Source: Cognatiluteimonas profundi (GTDB lineage: Bacteria > Pseudomonadota > Gammaproteobacteria > Xanthomonadales > Xanthomonadaceae). From it: 64,000 bases of DNA. A program made the position numbers and the translations under genes. The DNA is taken from positions 62,001 through 126,000 of the forward strand of contig NZ_VKHQ01000004.1 of NCBI RefSeq assembly GCF_009792795.1, written 5' to 3'. Below, in pieces: positions 19,970 through 29,024 of the stretch (position 1 is its first letter; each line of letters begins with the position of its first letter). The notes under the pieces were generated by a model, which saw only the letters and a list, made by a program, of their open reading frames with translations, searched no databases and had not been told where the DNA came from.

Positions 19970-21388
19970 ATGCGCCGCCCCCTCGTCCTCGCCCTTGCCG
20001 TCGCCCTGCTGCCCGTCGCCGGCGCGCACGCCGAAGACCTGCTGCAGACCTATCAGCTCGCACGCGCAGGCGATCCGCAGTTGTCGGCGGCCGAGTCCAC
20101 GCGGCTGGCGACCCGCGAAGGCGCCGTGCAGGCGCGCGCGGCGCTGCTGCCGCAACTCGACGGTACGGCCACGCTGCAGAAATCCCGCAGCAGTGGCTCG
20201 TCCAGCAACACCCAGTTCGACCCGAACACCGGGCAGCCGCTGCAGTTCCAGGTCAACAGCTCGAACGAGACGACGTCGCGCGATATCGGCGTGAACCTGC
20301 GACAGATGGTGTACGACCGCGGCAACTTCACCCGCCTCCAGAGCCAGCGCGCGCTGAGCAAGGCCAGTGATTTCCAGCTGCGCTCGGCCGGCGATTCGCT
20401 GGTGACGCGTACATCGGCGGCGTACTTCAACGTGCTCGTGGCCATCGAGACCCTGGCCGCGGCCGAAGCGCAGGAAAATGCACTGAAAAAGCAGTTCGAT
20501 TTCGCCAGCAAGCGGCTGGAGGTCGGCCTGGCGCCGATCACCGACGTGCACGAGGCGCGCGCCCAGTACGAAGGCGCCCGCGCCAACACCATCGTGACCC
20601 GCAACGCGCTCGAGGACGCCTACCAGGCGCTGGCCGAGATCACCGGCACGCCGGTGCGCAACCTCAAGGGCCTGCCGGCGGACTTCCAGCCGACGCTTCC
20701 ATCCGCCAATGACGCCGACGGCTGGGTCGCTTCCGCCATCCAGAACAATCCTGCATTGAAGGCGCAGCAGCTGCAGGTGGAGTCGAGCGAGGCCAACGTC
20801 GAGACCGCCCGCGCCGGTCACTGGCCGACGCTGTATCTCAATGGCAACTACGGCGACAACAAGAGCTGGGGCAGCAATACCTTCCAGGGGCTGACGCTGC
20901 CCTCGGACCGCGACAGCTCGGGACCGTCGCTCGGGCTGACGCTGAGCGTCCCGATCTTCTCCGGCGGCGCGACGCAGTCGCGCGTGCGCCAGGCACTGGC
21001 ACAGCGTGATGTCGCCGCCGATCAGCTCGAGCAGCAGAAGCGCGCGCTCGTGCGCAATACGCGCAACGCGTACCGGACGCTGGTCGCGGGCATCAGCGAG
21101 GTCGAAGCGCGCCGGCTGGCACTGGTCTCGGCACGCAGCGCCTACTCCGCCTCGCAGGTGGGACTCGAAGTCGGCACGCGCACCGTCCTGGACGTGCTCA
21201 ACAACCAGCAGACGCTGTTCAACGCCGAGCGCGAATTCGCGCTGGCCCGCTACAACTTCCTGCAAAGCAGGCTGCTGCTGGAGCAGGCTGCGGGCACCCT
21301 CGACGTTGCCGACGTACAGGACGTCAACCGGCTGCTGACCGCCGACGCCGAATCGCAACTCGCCCCGGGCGACGTGCAGCAGCGCTGA
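19970..21388 (+). CDS. tolC: TolC family outer-membrane channel protein
   Basis: A 472-residue outer-membrane exit duct for tripartite pumps and type I secretion. It has a Sec signal (MRRPLVLALAVALLPVAGAHA, cleavage before EDLLQTY) and two repeated ~200-residue halves, each with long heptad-like helices that form the periplasmic tunnel and a beta-rich barrel strand pair, such as SRDIGVNLRQMVYDRGNFTR in the first and GLTLSVPIFSGGATQSRVRQ in the second. Sixteen bases downstream of the Pcm-like gene. It can serve the RND pump encoded just upstream (14-18 kb), though general TolC proteins serve several pumps. Confidence 0.93.
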   Translation: MRRPLVLALAVALLPVAGAHAEDLLQTYQLARAGDPQLSAAESTRLATREGAVQARAALLPQLDGTATLQKSRSSGSSSNTQFDPNTGQPLQFQVNSSNETTSRDIGVNLRQMVYDRGNFTRLQSQRALSKASDFQLRSAGDSLVTRTSAAYFNVLVAIETLAAAEAQENALKKQFDFASKRLEVGLAPITDVHEARAQYEGARANTIVTRNALEDAYQALAEITGTPVRNLKGLPADFQPTLPSANDADGWVASAIQNNPALKAQQLQVESSEANVETARAGHWPTLYLNGNYGDNKSWGSNTFQGLTLPSDRDSSGPSLGLTLSVPIFSGGATQSRVRQALAQRDVAADQLEQQKRALVRNTRNAYRTLVAGISEVEARRLALVSARSAYSASQVGLEVGTRTVLDVLNNQQTLFNAEREFALARYNFLQSRLLLEQAAGTLDVADVQDVNRLLTADAESQLAPGDVQQR

Positions 21389-21395
21389 TCGGCGC

Positions 21396-22715
21396 TCAAT
21401 ACGCCGCCGGCATGTCCGGCGCGATCGCCGCAAGGGTGCGCGCAAGCGCCCCTCGGCCTTGTGCCACGAGTCCGCGCGCCGCCTCGACCATCCGTGCGCG
21501 CGTCGCCGTGTCGGCCAGCAGGTGTTCGATATGCTCGCCAACGGCATCGGCATCCGCGCCGATGCGCAGCGCGCCGGCCTGCTCCAGCTGCGCGGCGATG
21601 TCGCTGAAATTGTGCAGGTGCGGTCCACTGACGACGGCCGTGCCCGCAGCGGCGGGCTCCAGCAGGTTGTGACCGCCGATGGGCTGCAGGCTGCCGCCAA
21701 CGAACGCGACCTGCGCGCAGCCATAGAAAGCGATCAACTCGCCCAGGGTATCGATCACGAACACCCCGTCATCGCGATCCGGCCATTGCGTCAGGCGACG
21801 CGTCGACACGCGCCATCCGCCATCGACCGACTGCTGCGTCACGGCCTTGAAGCGTTCGGGATGTCGCGGCGCCCACAGCAGCAGGAGATCGGGCCAGCGC
21901 TTGCGCAGGCGGTGGTGGATCGCAATGACCGCAGCCTCCTCCTCCGCATGGGTGCTGGCGGCGATCCAGGCCGGACGCTCGCCCACCCAGGTTGAAAACG
22001 CGGCGGCAAATGCCGGCAGGCCGACATGGGCGATGTCGAACTTGAGATTGCCGGTCACATGCGCCGAACCCGCAGGCGCACCCAGCCGGCGAAAGCGCTC
22101 ACGATCGGCTTCGGACTGCGCCAGCACGCCTCGCGTCGTGCGCAGCGCGCGCGCGATCAATGGCCTGAGGACGCGATAGCCCTTCAACGAACGCTCGGAC
22201 AACCTGGCATTGACGATATAGGTCGGCACGCCGTGGTCACGGCAGCCGAGCAACAGGTTGGGCCACAGCTCGGTTTCCAGGATCAGCGCCAATCGCGGCC
22301 GGAAGTGCCGCAGGAAACGCGAGACCGCGCCCGGAAGGTCGTACGGCAGGTACACGTGATCGATCGCGTCTCCCCACAGCGTCCGCACGCGCGCCGAGCC
22401 GGTGGGTGTGATCGTGGTGACGAGCAATCGAAGATCGGGGCGGTCGGACAGCAGTGCGTCCACCAGCGGTGCCGCGGCATTGACCTCGCCCACCGACACC
22501 GCATGTACCCAGACGACTGGACGGCCGTGGTTGCCGACATTGTCGCCATTGCCATAGACGGCGTAACGCTCGTTCCAGCGCAGGAAATAGTCGCGCTGGC
22601 GGAATCCCCGCCAGATCAGGTGGTACACGGTGACGGGGAGCAGCAGGTACAACGCCGCCGAATACACGGCGCGAAGCACCCGTTCGATCATCGTGTCGAG
22701 GAATCCGGCCTGCAT
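21396..22715 (-). CDS. waaA: 3-deoxy-D-manno-octulosonic acid (Kdo) transferase
   Basis: Transfers Kdo from CMP-Kdo to lipid A precursor on the inner face of the inner membrane. The protein has an N-terminal membrane anchor (VYSAALYLLLPVTVYHLIWRGFR), the catalytic-glutamate motif WVHAVSVGEVNAA, and the family blocks LILETELWPNLL, YIVNARLSERS and GGSLQPIGGHNLLEPAAAG of WaaA/KdtA. Start uncertain between ATG 22715 (used here) and ATG 22691, which would begin MIERVLRAVYSAALY as relatives do. It is divergent from the acyltransferase gene, 90 bases away. Confidence 0.94.
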   Translation of the reverse strand: MQAGFLDTMIERVLRAVYSAALYLLLPVTVYHLIWRGFRQRDYFLRWNERYAVYGNGDNVGNHGRPVVWVHAVSVGEVNAAAPLVDALLSDRPDLRLLVTTITPTGSARVRTLWGDAIDHVYLPYDLPGAVSRFLRHFRPRLALILETELWPNLLLGCRDHGVPTYIVNARLSERSLKGYRVLRPLIARALRTTRGVLAQSEADRERFRRLGAPAGSAHVTGNLKFDIAHVGLPAFAAAFSTWVGERPAWIAASTHAEEEAAVIAIHHRLRKRWPDLLLLWAPRHPERFKAVTQQSVDGGWRVSTRRLTQWPDRDDGVFVIDTLGELIAFYGCAQVAFVGGSLQPIGGHNLLEPAAAGTAVVSGPHLHNFSDIAAQLEQAGALRIGADADAVGEHIEHLLADTATRARMVEAARGLVAQGRGALARTLAAIAPDMPAAY

Positions 22716-22805
22716 CGCCACAGCATAGCGAAAGGACCGCGTCGGGCTGCGGATCGATGCCCATGCCGAAACGCCCGCGACCGATCGGCTCGTTAGAATC
22801 GCGGC

Positions 22806-23747
22806 ATGAAGAATCACGGGATGACGTCCGCATCGCCCGATTCACCGCCGCTCGGCTGGCGCACATGGCCCGGCTGGATCGGCGTGCTGGTGCTGGTGCT
22901 GCTGGCCCGCCTGCCATGGCCCCTGCAACGGATGCTCGGTCGCGGCCTCGGCAGGCTGCTGCGCGCGATGCTGCGGGAACGGCGCGACGTTGCCTCGCGC
23001 AATCTCGCGCTGTGCCTGCCGGCGCTGGAACCTGCGGGGCGCGACGCCTTGCTGGCGGAACACTTCGCGGCGCTGGGGATCGGCATCTTCGAGTTCGCGC
23101 GCGCGTGGTGGGGAGCCATTGCCCCGCTGCGCCGCGGCCTGCAACTGGAGGGCCTGGAACACCTGGCCGCCGCGCGGGCCAACGGCCGTGGCGTCATCGT
23201 CATCTCCGGCCACTTCACCACGCTCGAAGTCTGCGGGCGCCTGCTCTGCGACCACGTGCCGCTGGCCGGGATGTACCGGCCCTACGGCAACGCCGCGATG
23301 GAGTGGGCGGTGCGGCGCGGTCGCCTGCGCTACGCGAGCGCCATGTTCACCAAGCAGGATATCCGCGGCGCGGTGCGCCATCTCAAGCGCGGCGGCTTGC
23401 TGTGGTATGCGCCAGACCAGGATCCCAGCCGCGGCGACAGCGTTTACGTGCCCTTCCTTGGCCAGCCGGCCAACAGCCTGACGTCGACCCACCAGCTGGC
23501 GCGCATGTCCGGTGCCGCAGTGGTGCTGTTCCAGCATGCGCGGTGTGATGACGGCAGCTACCGGCTGCGCCTGCTTCCGGCACTGGAGGCGTTTCCCTCG
23601 GCCGATGCCACCGCCGATACCGCGCGGATCATGGCCGGCATCGAAGCGATGGTGCTGCAGGCACCGGCGCAATACCTGTGGATCCACCGACGTTTCAAGC
23701 GTCGCCCGCCAGGCGTTGCCGACCCTTATTCCGATTCCATCATCTGA
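22806..23747 (+). CDS. LpxL/HtrB-type lipid A acyltransferase
   Basis: A 313-residue late lipid A acyltransferase of the LpxL/LpxM superfamily, inner-membrane bound by one N-terminal helix (WIGVLVLVLLARLPW). The acyltransferase motif is H136-F-T-T-L-E141 (HX4E), followed by DQDPSRGDSVYVPFLG, a conserved block of the family, and RRFKRRPPG at the end. Which secondary acyl chain it adds cannot be told. Start ATG 22806; ATG 22821 is the alternative. Its last 22 bases overlap the end of the O-antigen-ligase-like gene coming from the opposite strand. Confidence 0.92.
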   Translation: MKNHGMTSASPDSPPLGWRTWPGWIGVLVLVLLARLPWPLQRMLGRGLGRLLRAMLRERRDVASRNLALCLPALEPAGRDALLAEHFAALGIGIFEFARAWWGAIAPLRRGLQLEGLEHLAAARANGRGVIVISGHFTTLEVCGRLLCDHVPLAGMYRPYGNAAMEWAVRRGRLRYASAMFTKQDIRGAVRHLKRGGLLWYAPDQDPSRGDSVYVPFLGQPANSLTSTHQLARMSGAAVVLFQHARCDDGSYRLRLLPALEAFPSADATADTARIMAGIEAMVLQAPAQYLWIHRRFKRRPPGVADPYSDSII

Positions 23748-25090
23748 TCGGGCGGCGGCGCGGCATCGTCGCCCCGCCCCAGCAGGCTGCCGGCGTACAG
23801 CGCCACGAGCAGCAGGGTGACACCGCCCCAGAAGGTCGAATAGAACGCCAGGTGCGTATTGAGCGGGAACACCGTCGCGCCGAGCGCCAGCATCGCGGGA
23901 CGCGCACGATCGCGCGCCGCCAGCGTCGCGAACCGCCATGCGCGTGCCGCCAGCGCGACCCCCGCCAGCCACAGCAGCAGGCCCAGGGTTCCGGTTTCGC
24001 TGAGGATCTCCAGCACGATCTGGTGCGCATGCAGCGCGGGGCCCGTCCCCCATGCGGCCATCACGCCCGGTTGCGGATCGCAACCCGGGAATGCCTCGCG
24101 GAAACCCCGCGCGCCGACGCCATTGACCGGATGCTCGCGGACCATGCACAGCGCCGCCGTCCAGATGCGCGCGCGACCCGACAGCGCGACATCCACGCCC
24201 TCCTCGTCGGCTGTCAGTGCCTGGCCGGTGCGGACAATGCGCTCGCGCACCTGCGGTACCGACAGCGTCAGCACGCCCAGTGACAAGGCGCCGAACGCGA
24301 ACACGCCGAGCAGGCGTTTCGCCCCGATCATGCGCCAGCCGGAAAACAGCAGGACAAGCCCGAAGGTGAGCCAGGAGGCACGCGCCCCCGCCAGCAGGAT
24401 CACCAGCCCCAGCGCCGCAGCCGCCGCGCACCAGCCGACATTGCCGAAGCGCCTGCCTGCCGCGTGCAGGGCGAATGGCGACAAACTGGCCAGCAACAGG
24501 CCCAGCTTCAGGTTGCAGGGGCCGAGGATGCCGCTGAGGCGGTCGACACTCGCCAGGTCGCCCGCCGGACACATCGCATGCCCGCTGATCGCATGCTTGA
24601 TGCTGTCGATTCCCCAGAACAGCGGGCTGGTGCCGGCGAATGCCTGGATCAACGCATCGAGCGTCCATACCCCGACGATGATCGCCAGGCCGGTGAAGGT
24701 GACGCGGCGTCCGTGGTTGTCCGCGACCGCCGCGGCGACCAGCCACAGGAACGGCAGGTAGCGCAGGTCGACCAGGGCTTCATCCCAGGCGTGGGCACGG
24801 TCGATCGCATCGAAAGCGGAGAACACTTCCGGCAACCAATAAGCGCAGAACAGCGCGCTGGTCAGCGCCCAGGCCGGGGCGCTGAGCAATGCAGTGCCGC
24901 CACGGAAGCGCGCCAGCAACAAGCGCGCGATCGCCACCAGCGCGCCCAGCACCATGACGCCTTCGGCATAGCCCGGTGCCGGCCACAAGGCCACGAATGC
25001 CAGCACCCACGCGGGGGCCCAGCGCCATCCGATGGGTGCGCGGGTCGGATCAGTCACTGCCGTTGGAGAAGCGATCGGCGCGGTGCTCAT
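23726..25090 (-). CDS. O-antigen ligase/polymerase family membrane protein (WaaL-like)
   Basis: A 454-residue integral membrane protein with about ten to twelve helices and the typical Wzy_C pattern: a long periplasmic loop (residues ~260-355) containing RARIWTAALCMVREHPVNGVGARGFREAFP, a region that resembles the H/R-rich ligase loop of WaaL and related ligases. It probably joins polysaccharide to lipid A-core or other acceptors in the periplasm. Its start ATG overlaps the stop of the upstream glycosyltransferase (ATGA at 25087-25090) and it lies in the same operon as that gene and the CHCC zinc-finger gene. Acceptor and donor are unknown. Confidence 0.85.
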   Translation of the reverse strand: MSTAPIASPTAVTDPTRAPIGWRWAPAWVLAFVALWPAPGYAEGVMVLGALVAIARLLLARFRGGTALLSAPAWALTSALFCAYWLPEVFSAFDAIDRAHAWDEALVDLRYLPFLWLVAAAVADNHGRRVTFTGLAIIVGVWTLDALIQAFAGTSPLFWGIDSIKHAISGHAMCPAGDLASVDRLSGILGPCNLKLGLLLASLSPFALHAAGRRFGNVGWCAAAAALGLVILLAGARASWLTFGLVLLFSGWRMIGAKRLLGVFAFGALSLGVLTLSVPQVRERIVRTGQALTADEEGVDVALSGRARIWTAALCMVREHPVNGVGARGFREAFPGCDPQPGVMAAWGTGPALHAHQIVLEILSETGTLGLLLWLAGVALAARAWRFATLAARDRARPAMLALGATVFPLNTHLAFYSTFWGGVTLLLVALYAGSLLGRGDDAAPPPDQMMESE

Positions 25091-26202
25091 GCGAGTTGCT
25101 CATAGAGGGCGAGCGTGGCTGCCTGCATCGCACGCAAGCTGTCGGGCATCGTAACCGCAGGCGCGGACGGATTCGCCAGCATCCGGGCAGCGCCCTGCAA
25201 CAGCGCGCCTGCATCGAAGGGAGCAATGGCCCCTTCGGGTTGCCAGTGCTGCAGCAGTTCGCCAACGCCGCCATGCGACCAACCCAGCACCGGCCGGCCA
25301 ACCGCCAGCGCTTCGAGCACGGTGCGGCCGAAGGCTTCCGGCTTGCGCGACAACTGCAGCACCAGGTCGCAAGCCGCATACGCCTGGGCAATTGCCGCCG
25401 TCGGTGGCGTGATGGCGAGTGCGCTGGCGATGCCGAGCGCCCGCGCGAGGCCTTCGAGCTCATCGATGTAGGCATCGCGGCCGGCCTGGCGTGCGCCGGG
25501 CAGCCACAGTCGCGCATCGACTCCGGATCCGCGCAATCCGGCGAGCAGTTGCAGTGCATCGGCATGACCCTTCAGGCGCGTGCCGCGACCGGGGAGCAGC
25601 AGCAGGGGTCCGTCGCCAGCCAGCTGCGGCCAGTATTCCGCGACCTGCCGGCGCGCCTGCACCGACTCGCCTGCGGACGCCTGCGGAAAGTCAGCAGGGT
25701 CGATGCCGCGCGGTATCACCTGCAATCGCGACGCGTCGGTGCCTGGATAGTGGCGCAGCACGTGCGCGCGGACGGTTTCCGACACGCAGATCACGCGGTC
25801 GCCCGACGCCATCACCTGGCTGTAGCGCGATGGCGAATTGAGTCCGTGCACGGTGGTGACGAAGCGCGGCCTACGTGCCGCGGGCAGGCCGCGCAGCGCC
25901 ATGCGGCCAATCCACGCGGGCAATCGCGACCGTGCATGGACGATATCCACCTGCTGGTCGACGAAAAGCCGCTGCAATGGCCGCACATGGCGAAGCGACA
26001 ACAGCGACTTGCGGCCGATGTCCATCGCCATGTGCTCGGCGCCGAGCGCCTGCAGCTGCGGCAGCAGGCGGCCGCCGGCCGATACAACGATCGCGCGATG
26101 ACCCGCCTGCACGAGGGCCTGGGCAATCTCCAGCGTCGAGCGTTCGACGCCACCGGCCTCCAGCGCCGGCAGCAATTGCACAACGGTCAACCGGCGGCTC
26201 AT
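25087..26202 (-). CDS. GT4-family glycosyltransferase
   Basis: A 371-residue GT-B fold retaining glycosyltransferase for LPS or a surface glycan. N-terminal acceptor domain begins VVQLLPALEAGGVERSTLEIA; the C-terminal donor domain shows LLLPGRGTRLKGHADAL (R206 and K211 of the phosphate-binding pair) and the EX7E element E289AFGRTVLE297 (in KPEAFGRTVLEALAVGRPVL). The family includes core heptosyl/glucosyl transferases, so sugar specificity is not assigned. It is coupled to the WaaL-like gene downstream by a four-base overlap and follows the small zinc-finger gene by 19 bases. Confidence 0.9.
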   Translation of the reverse strand: MSRRLTVVQLLPALEAGGVERSTLEIAQALVQAGHRAIVVSAGGRLLPQLQALGAEHMAMDIGRKSLLSLRHVRPLQRLFVDQQVDIVHARSRLPAWIGRMALRGLPAARRPRFVTTVHGLNSPSRYSQVMASGDRVICVSETVRAHVLRHYPGTDASRLQVIPRGIDPADFPQASAGESVQARRQVAEYWPQLAGDGPLLLLPGRGTRLKGHADALQLLAGLRGSGVDARLWLPGARQAGRDAYIDELEGLARALGIASALAITPPTAAIAQAYAACDLVLQLSRKPEAFGRTVLEALAVGRPVLGWSHGGVGELLQHWQPEGAIAPFDAGALLQGAARMLANPSAPAVTMPDSLRAMQAATLALYEQLA

Positions 26203-26221
26203 GCGCGCCCGGCGACGTCGG

Positions 26222-26428
26222 TCAGTCGACGAGGATGAAATGCGCCCCGCAATACGGGCATTGCGCCTCGCCGCCCTCCTGCGCCACCGGCAGGTAGACG
26301 CGCGGGTGGGAATTCCACAACGCCATCGAGGGCAAGGGACAGCTCAGCGGCAGGTCGGCCCGGCGAACCTCATAACGCTGCTGCGTATTGGCCGGTGCGG
26401 TGGCGATGTGCGGGGCGGCGTTGGCCAT
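26222..26428 (-). CDS. CHCC zinc-finger domain protein
   Basis: A 68-residue protein with the zf-CHCC ligand set C30, H41, C57 and C60: LPLSCPLPSMALWNSHPRVYL and QCPYCGAHFIL. In eukaryotes this domain is found in the complex I subunit NDUFS6; small bacterial proteins of the family are widespread and of unknown function. In many xanthomonads a gene of this kind sits ahead of a glycosyltransferase, as here, 19 bases from the GT4 gene. Start ATG at 26428. Confidence 0.85.
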   Translation of the reverse strand: MANAAPHIATAPANTQQRYEVRRADLPLSCPLPSMALWNSHPRVYLPVAQEGGEAQCPYCGAHFILVD

Positions 26429-26581
26429 GGCAGGCGTCGTCGGCTGTAGCGGGGCCCGCAGTTTAGCAGCGCCGGCCGCGGATCGATTTCCGGGGCCTGC
26501 TGCGCTTCAACGCATGTCATCAGCGCTGCGCGACGGCGTTCGCGGCCGCGTGACTTCAACGCACCTCACAAGCGCGGCCGC

Positions 26582-27682
26582 TCACCCACTGCGGCGGCGG
26601 AAGAGGACTGTTGATATGCCCAGCATCAGCAGCGATGGGATCAGGTAGGCGATCCGGTAGTCGAACTTGTAGACCCCGGCCAGCTTCACGAACTGCGTCT
26701 GCAGCAGCCAGAATCCCAGCGCGAACACGATGCCGATGAACAGGCGCTTGCCGACGCCGCCGCTGCGCAGGCTGCCGAACGCGAACGGCATTGCGGCCAG
26801 GCACAGCGCCAGCACGTTGAAGGGATAGAACCATCGTCCCCAGTAGCTTTCCTCGAACTCGCTCGCGTCCAGGCCGTTGCGCTGGCGGTACAGGATGCCG
26901 CTGCGCAGCGAACTGGATGGCAGGTACGCGGGTTGGGTCACGCTGGCGGCCAGCGCGGTGTCGTCCAGTTTCGACTGCCAGCGCTCCTCCATGACATCGG
27001 TCTGGGTGACCGAACGGGCATCGAACCAGGTCCGCCGCACGTTGTGCATCAACCAGCCCCCCTGGCGGTGTTGGGCGCTGCCGGCACGGGCGATCGATTC
27101 CAGCCTGCCCGCATCGTCGAACTCGTACAGGCGCACGTCGCGCAGTTCCAGCCAGTGGTTGTTGCCGTCATTGCGCTCCTGGCCGGTCTGCGCGTTGAGG
27201 AAGGTGTTGCCCTCCCGCGCCCACAGGCCCGAGTACTGCGCGACGATCATGTCCCGGGACTTGGCCGATGCCTTCATCGCATCGGCGCGGCGGGTCCCCC
27301 AGGGCGACAGGGTTTCACCGTTGATCACCATCAGCGCGGTCAGCACGGACAAGGCCAGCGCCACCGCCAGCCCAAGTCGGCGACGCGACAGGCCCAGAGC
27401 GCGCAGCGCGGTCAGCTCGGAGCTGGCCGCGAGCTGGCCCAGTCCCATCAGCGTGCCGATCACCGCGGCCGTCGGAAACAGGGTGTACAAACGCCGCGGC
27501 ACCGAGAGCACGATGCCCAGCATCGCCGTGGTGAAGGTGTAATCGCCCTTGCCGACATCGCTGACTTCGGAAACGACGGCGAGCACGACGTCCAGGCCCA
27601 CCAGCACGGCCCAGCTCATCAGCACCGTCCCCAGCAGGACCTTGGCGATGTAGACATCGTGGATCTTGGGAAAGGGCTTCAT
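26582..27682 (-). CDS. lptG: LPS export ABC permease LptG
   Basis: One of the two inner-membrane permeases (with LptF) of the LptB2FG exporter that extracts LPS for transport to the outer membrane. The 366-residue protein has membrane helices at the N-terminus (KVLLGTVLMSWAVLVGLDVVLAVV), a large periplasmic beta-jellyroll middle (residues ~130-260) and helices at the C-terminus ending RIAYLIPSLLMLGISTVLFRRRSG. The coupling-helix region ALRALGLSRRRLGLAVAL is present. ATG at 27682 overlaps the lptF stop (ATGA), which fixes the start and shows coupling. The lptFG pair is on the minus strand, divergent from pepA as in E. coli. Confidence 0.95.
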   Translation of the reverse strand: MKPFPKIHDVYIAKVLLGTVLMSWAVLVGLDVVLAVVSEVSDVGKGDYTFTTAMLGIVLSVPRRLYTLFPTAAVIGTLMGLGQLAASSELTALRALGLSRRRLGLAVALALSVLTALMVINGETLSPWGTRRADAMKASAKSRDMIVAQYSGLWAREGNTFLNAQTGQERNDGNNHWLELRDVRLYEFDDAGRLESIARAGSAQHRQGGWLMHNVRRTWFDARSVTQTDVMEERWQSKLDDTALAASVTQPAYLPSSSLRSGILYRQRNGLDASEFEESYWGRWFYPFNVLALCLAAMPFAFGSLRSGGVGKRLFIGIVFALGFWLLQTQFVKLAGVYKFDYRIAYLIPSLLMLGISTVLFRRRSG

Positions 27683-28788
27683 CGAGCGGCCCTCGCCGCG
27701 CGCGGCTTGAATGACAGCTTCGATCGCGGCATGTGCCCGTCGCGCAGGTACATCCACCCGGCCACCGCCAGCAGCGGCACTTCCAGCCACCACAATCCGG
27801 CCGTCATCGGCAGCCTGCCACTCGACAGCCAGTCGGTCCCGAGCACCATCAGGTTGGTGCCGATGAGATAGGCGAGGAATCCGACCAGGATGCGGCCATA
27901 ACGCGCCTGTCGCGGCGAACTGCGCGCCAGCGGCACCGCCAGCAACGCAAAGGCAAGCGCCAGCAACGGCGGCGCGAGTCGATAGTGCAGCTGTGCGGTG
28001 GCTTCGCGGCGCGGATCCTTGGACAGCTCGCGCAGGGTCATGGTCTGCGTGTCCTCGCCATCGCGGCGCTCCTGCGTCTGCGGCATCAACATCGCATTGC
28101 TGGCGTAGCGCATCAGGCGGTAATCACGGCCTTCGTCCTGCGGACCCTCGACGCGGAATCCGTCCTCCAGCGTCAGGTAACGATCGCTGCGACCGACAAA
28201 CGACAGCGTGCCGCCGCGGGCGGTGGTGACGTCGATGCGGCCGCCCTCCTGCTTGTAGACGAAGATCCGGTTCAGGTGGGTGCCGTCGTTGGACATCGAG
28301 CCGACGTAGACCACGCCGCCGCCGCCCGGCAATTCGGTGAAGCGACCCGGCTCCAGCCCCGCGACCAGCAGGCTGCGGCTGCCGGCGATGATCATGTCCT
28401 CCGACGTGCGCTTGGCCCAGGGGCCGAACCAGAGCGAGCACGAGCCGACCAGCACCACCACCGGCAGCACCAGCATCAGGAAGGGACGCAACATGCGCCG
28501 GGGCCCGATCCCGATGGAGGTCAGAACCGGCATTTCCGCGTCGCGGTACAGCCGTCCCATCGCCAGCAGCAGGCCAAGCATCAATCCCAGCGGCAGGATC
28601 AGCGGCAGGTAACGGATCAATTCCAGGCCCAGCTGCGCCAGCATCATCCCTGCGGGCACGCGACCGCGGGCGACGTCGCCCAGCACGTCGGCGAAGACGC
28701 CGCCCAGGCTGACCATCAGCAAGACCACCAGTGCCGCCAAGGTGGCCTGGCTGAATTCACGCAACAGATAACGGTCAAGCTTGGGCAT
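27679..28788 (-). CDS. lptF: LPS export ABC permease LptF
   Basis: Inner-membrane permease partner of LptG. The 369-residue protein starts [20 protein letters not shown], the typical N-terminal helix ahead of TM1, and has a periplasmic jellyroll domain (residues ~110-250) and coupling-helix segment [17 protein letters not shown]. Four-base overlap with lptG. The 236-base gap to pepA carries divergent promoters; I could not place them with confidence. Its partner ATPase LptB is not in this window. Confidence 0.94.
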   Translation of the reverse strand: MPKLDRYLLREFSQATLAALVVLLMVSLGGVFADVLGDVARGRVPAGMMLAQLGLELIRYLPLILPLGLMLGLLLAMGRLYRDAEMPVLTSIGIGPRRMLRPFLMLVLPVVVLVGSCSLWFGPWAKRTSEDMIIAGSRSLLVAGLEPGRFTELPGGGGVVYVGSMSNDGTHLNRIFVYKQEGGRIDVTTARGGTLSFVGRSDRYLTLEDGFRVEGPQDEGRDYRLMRYASNAMLMPQTQERRDGEDTQTMTLRELSKDPRREATAQLHYRLAPPLLALAFALLAVPLARSSPRQARYGRILVGFLAYLIGTNLMVLGTDWLSSGRLPMTAGLWWLEVPLLAVAGWMYLRDGHMPRSKLSFKPRAARAAR

Positions 28789-29024
28789 CGGATCTCGGCA
28801 TCTGCGGCGCTGGTGGGGTTGGCATCGGGCGGGCTTGCTTTAGACTTCGGCCTTGTTTCGTCGTCGACCGCCCGTGCGCAGGGCCGTCGAACCATCCGGC
28901 CCGGATCAGCCATTCCTCATTGCTGGCCTGGGGGGATGTGGCCTGCGACCGCTCGTGGCGAGCGAGTCCCGGGATTGTACGGAAGTCACGGAAGCCCACG
29001 CCCCCATCCCTTGGAATCTGGTCG

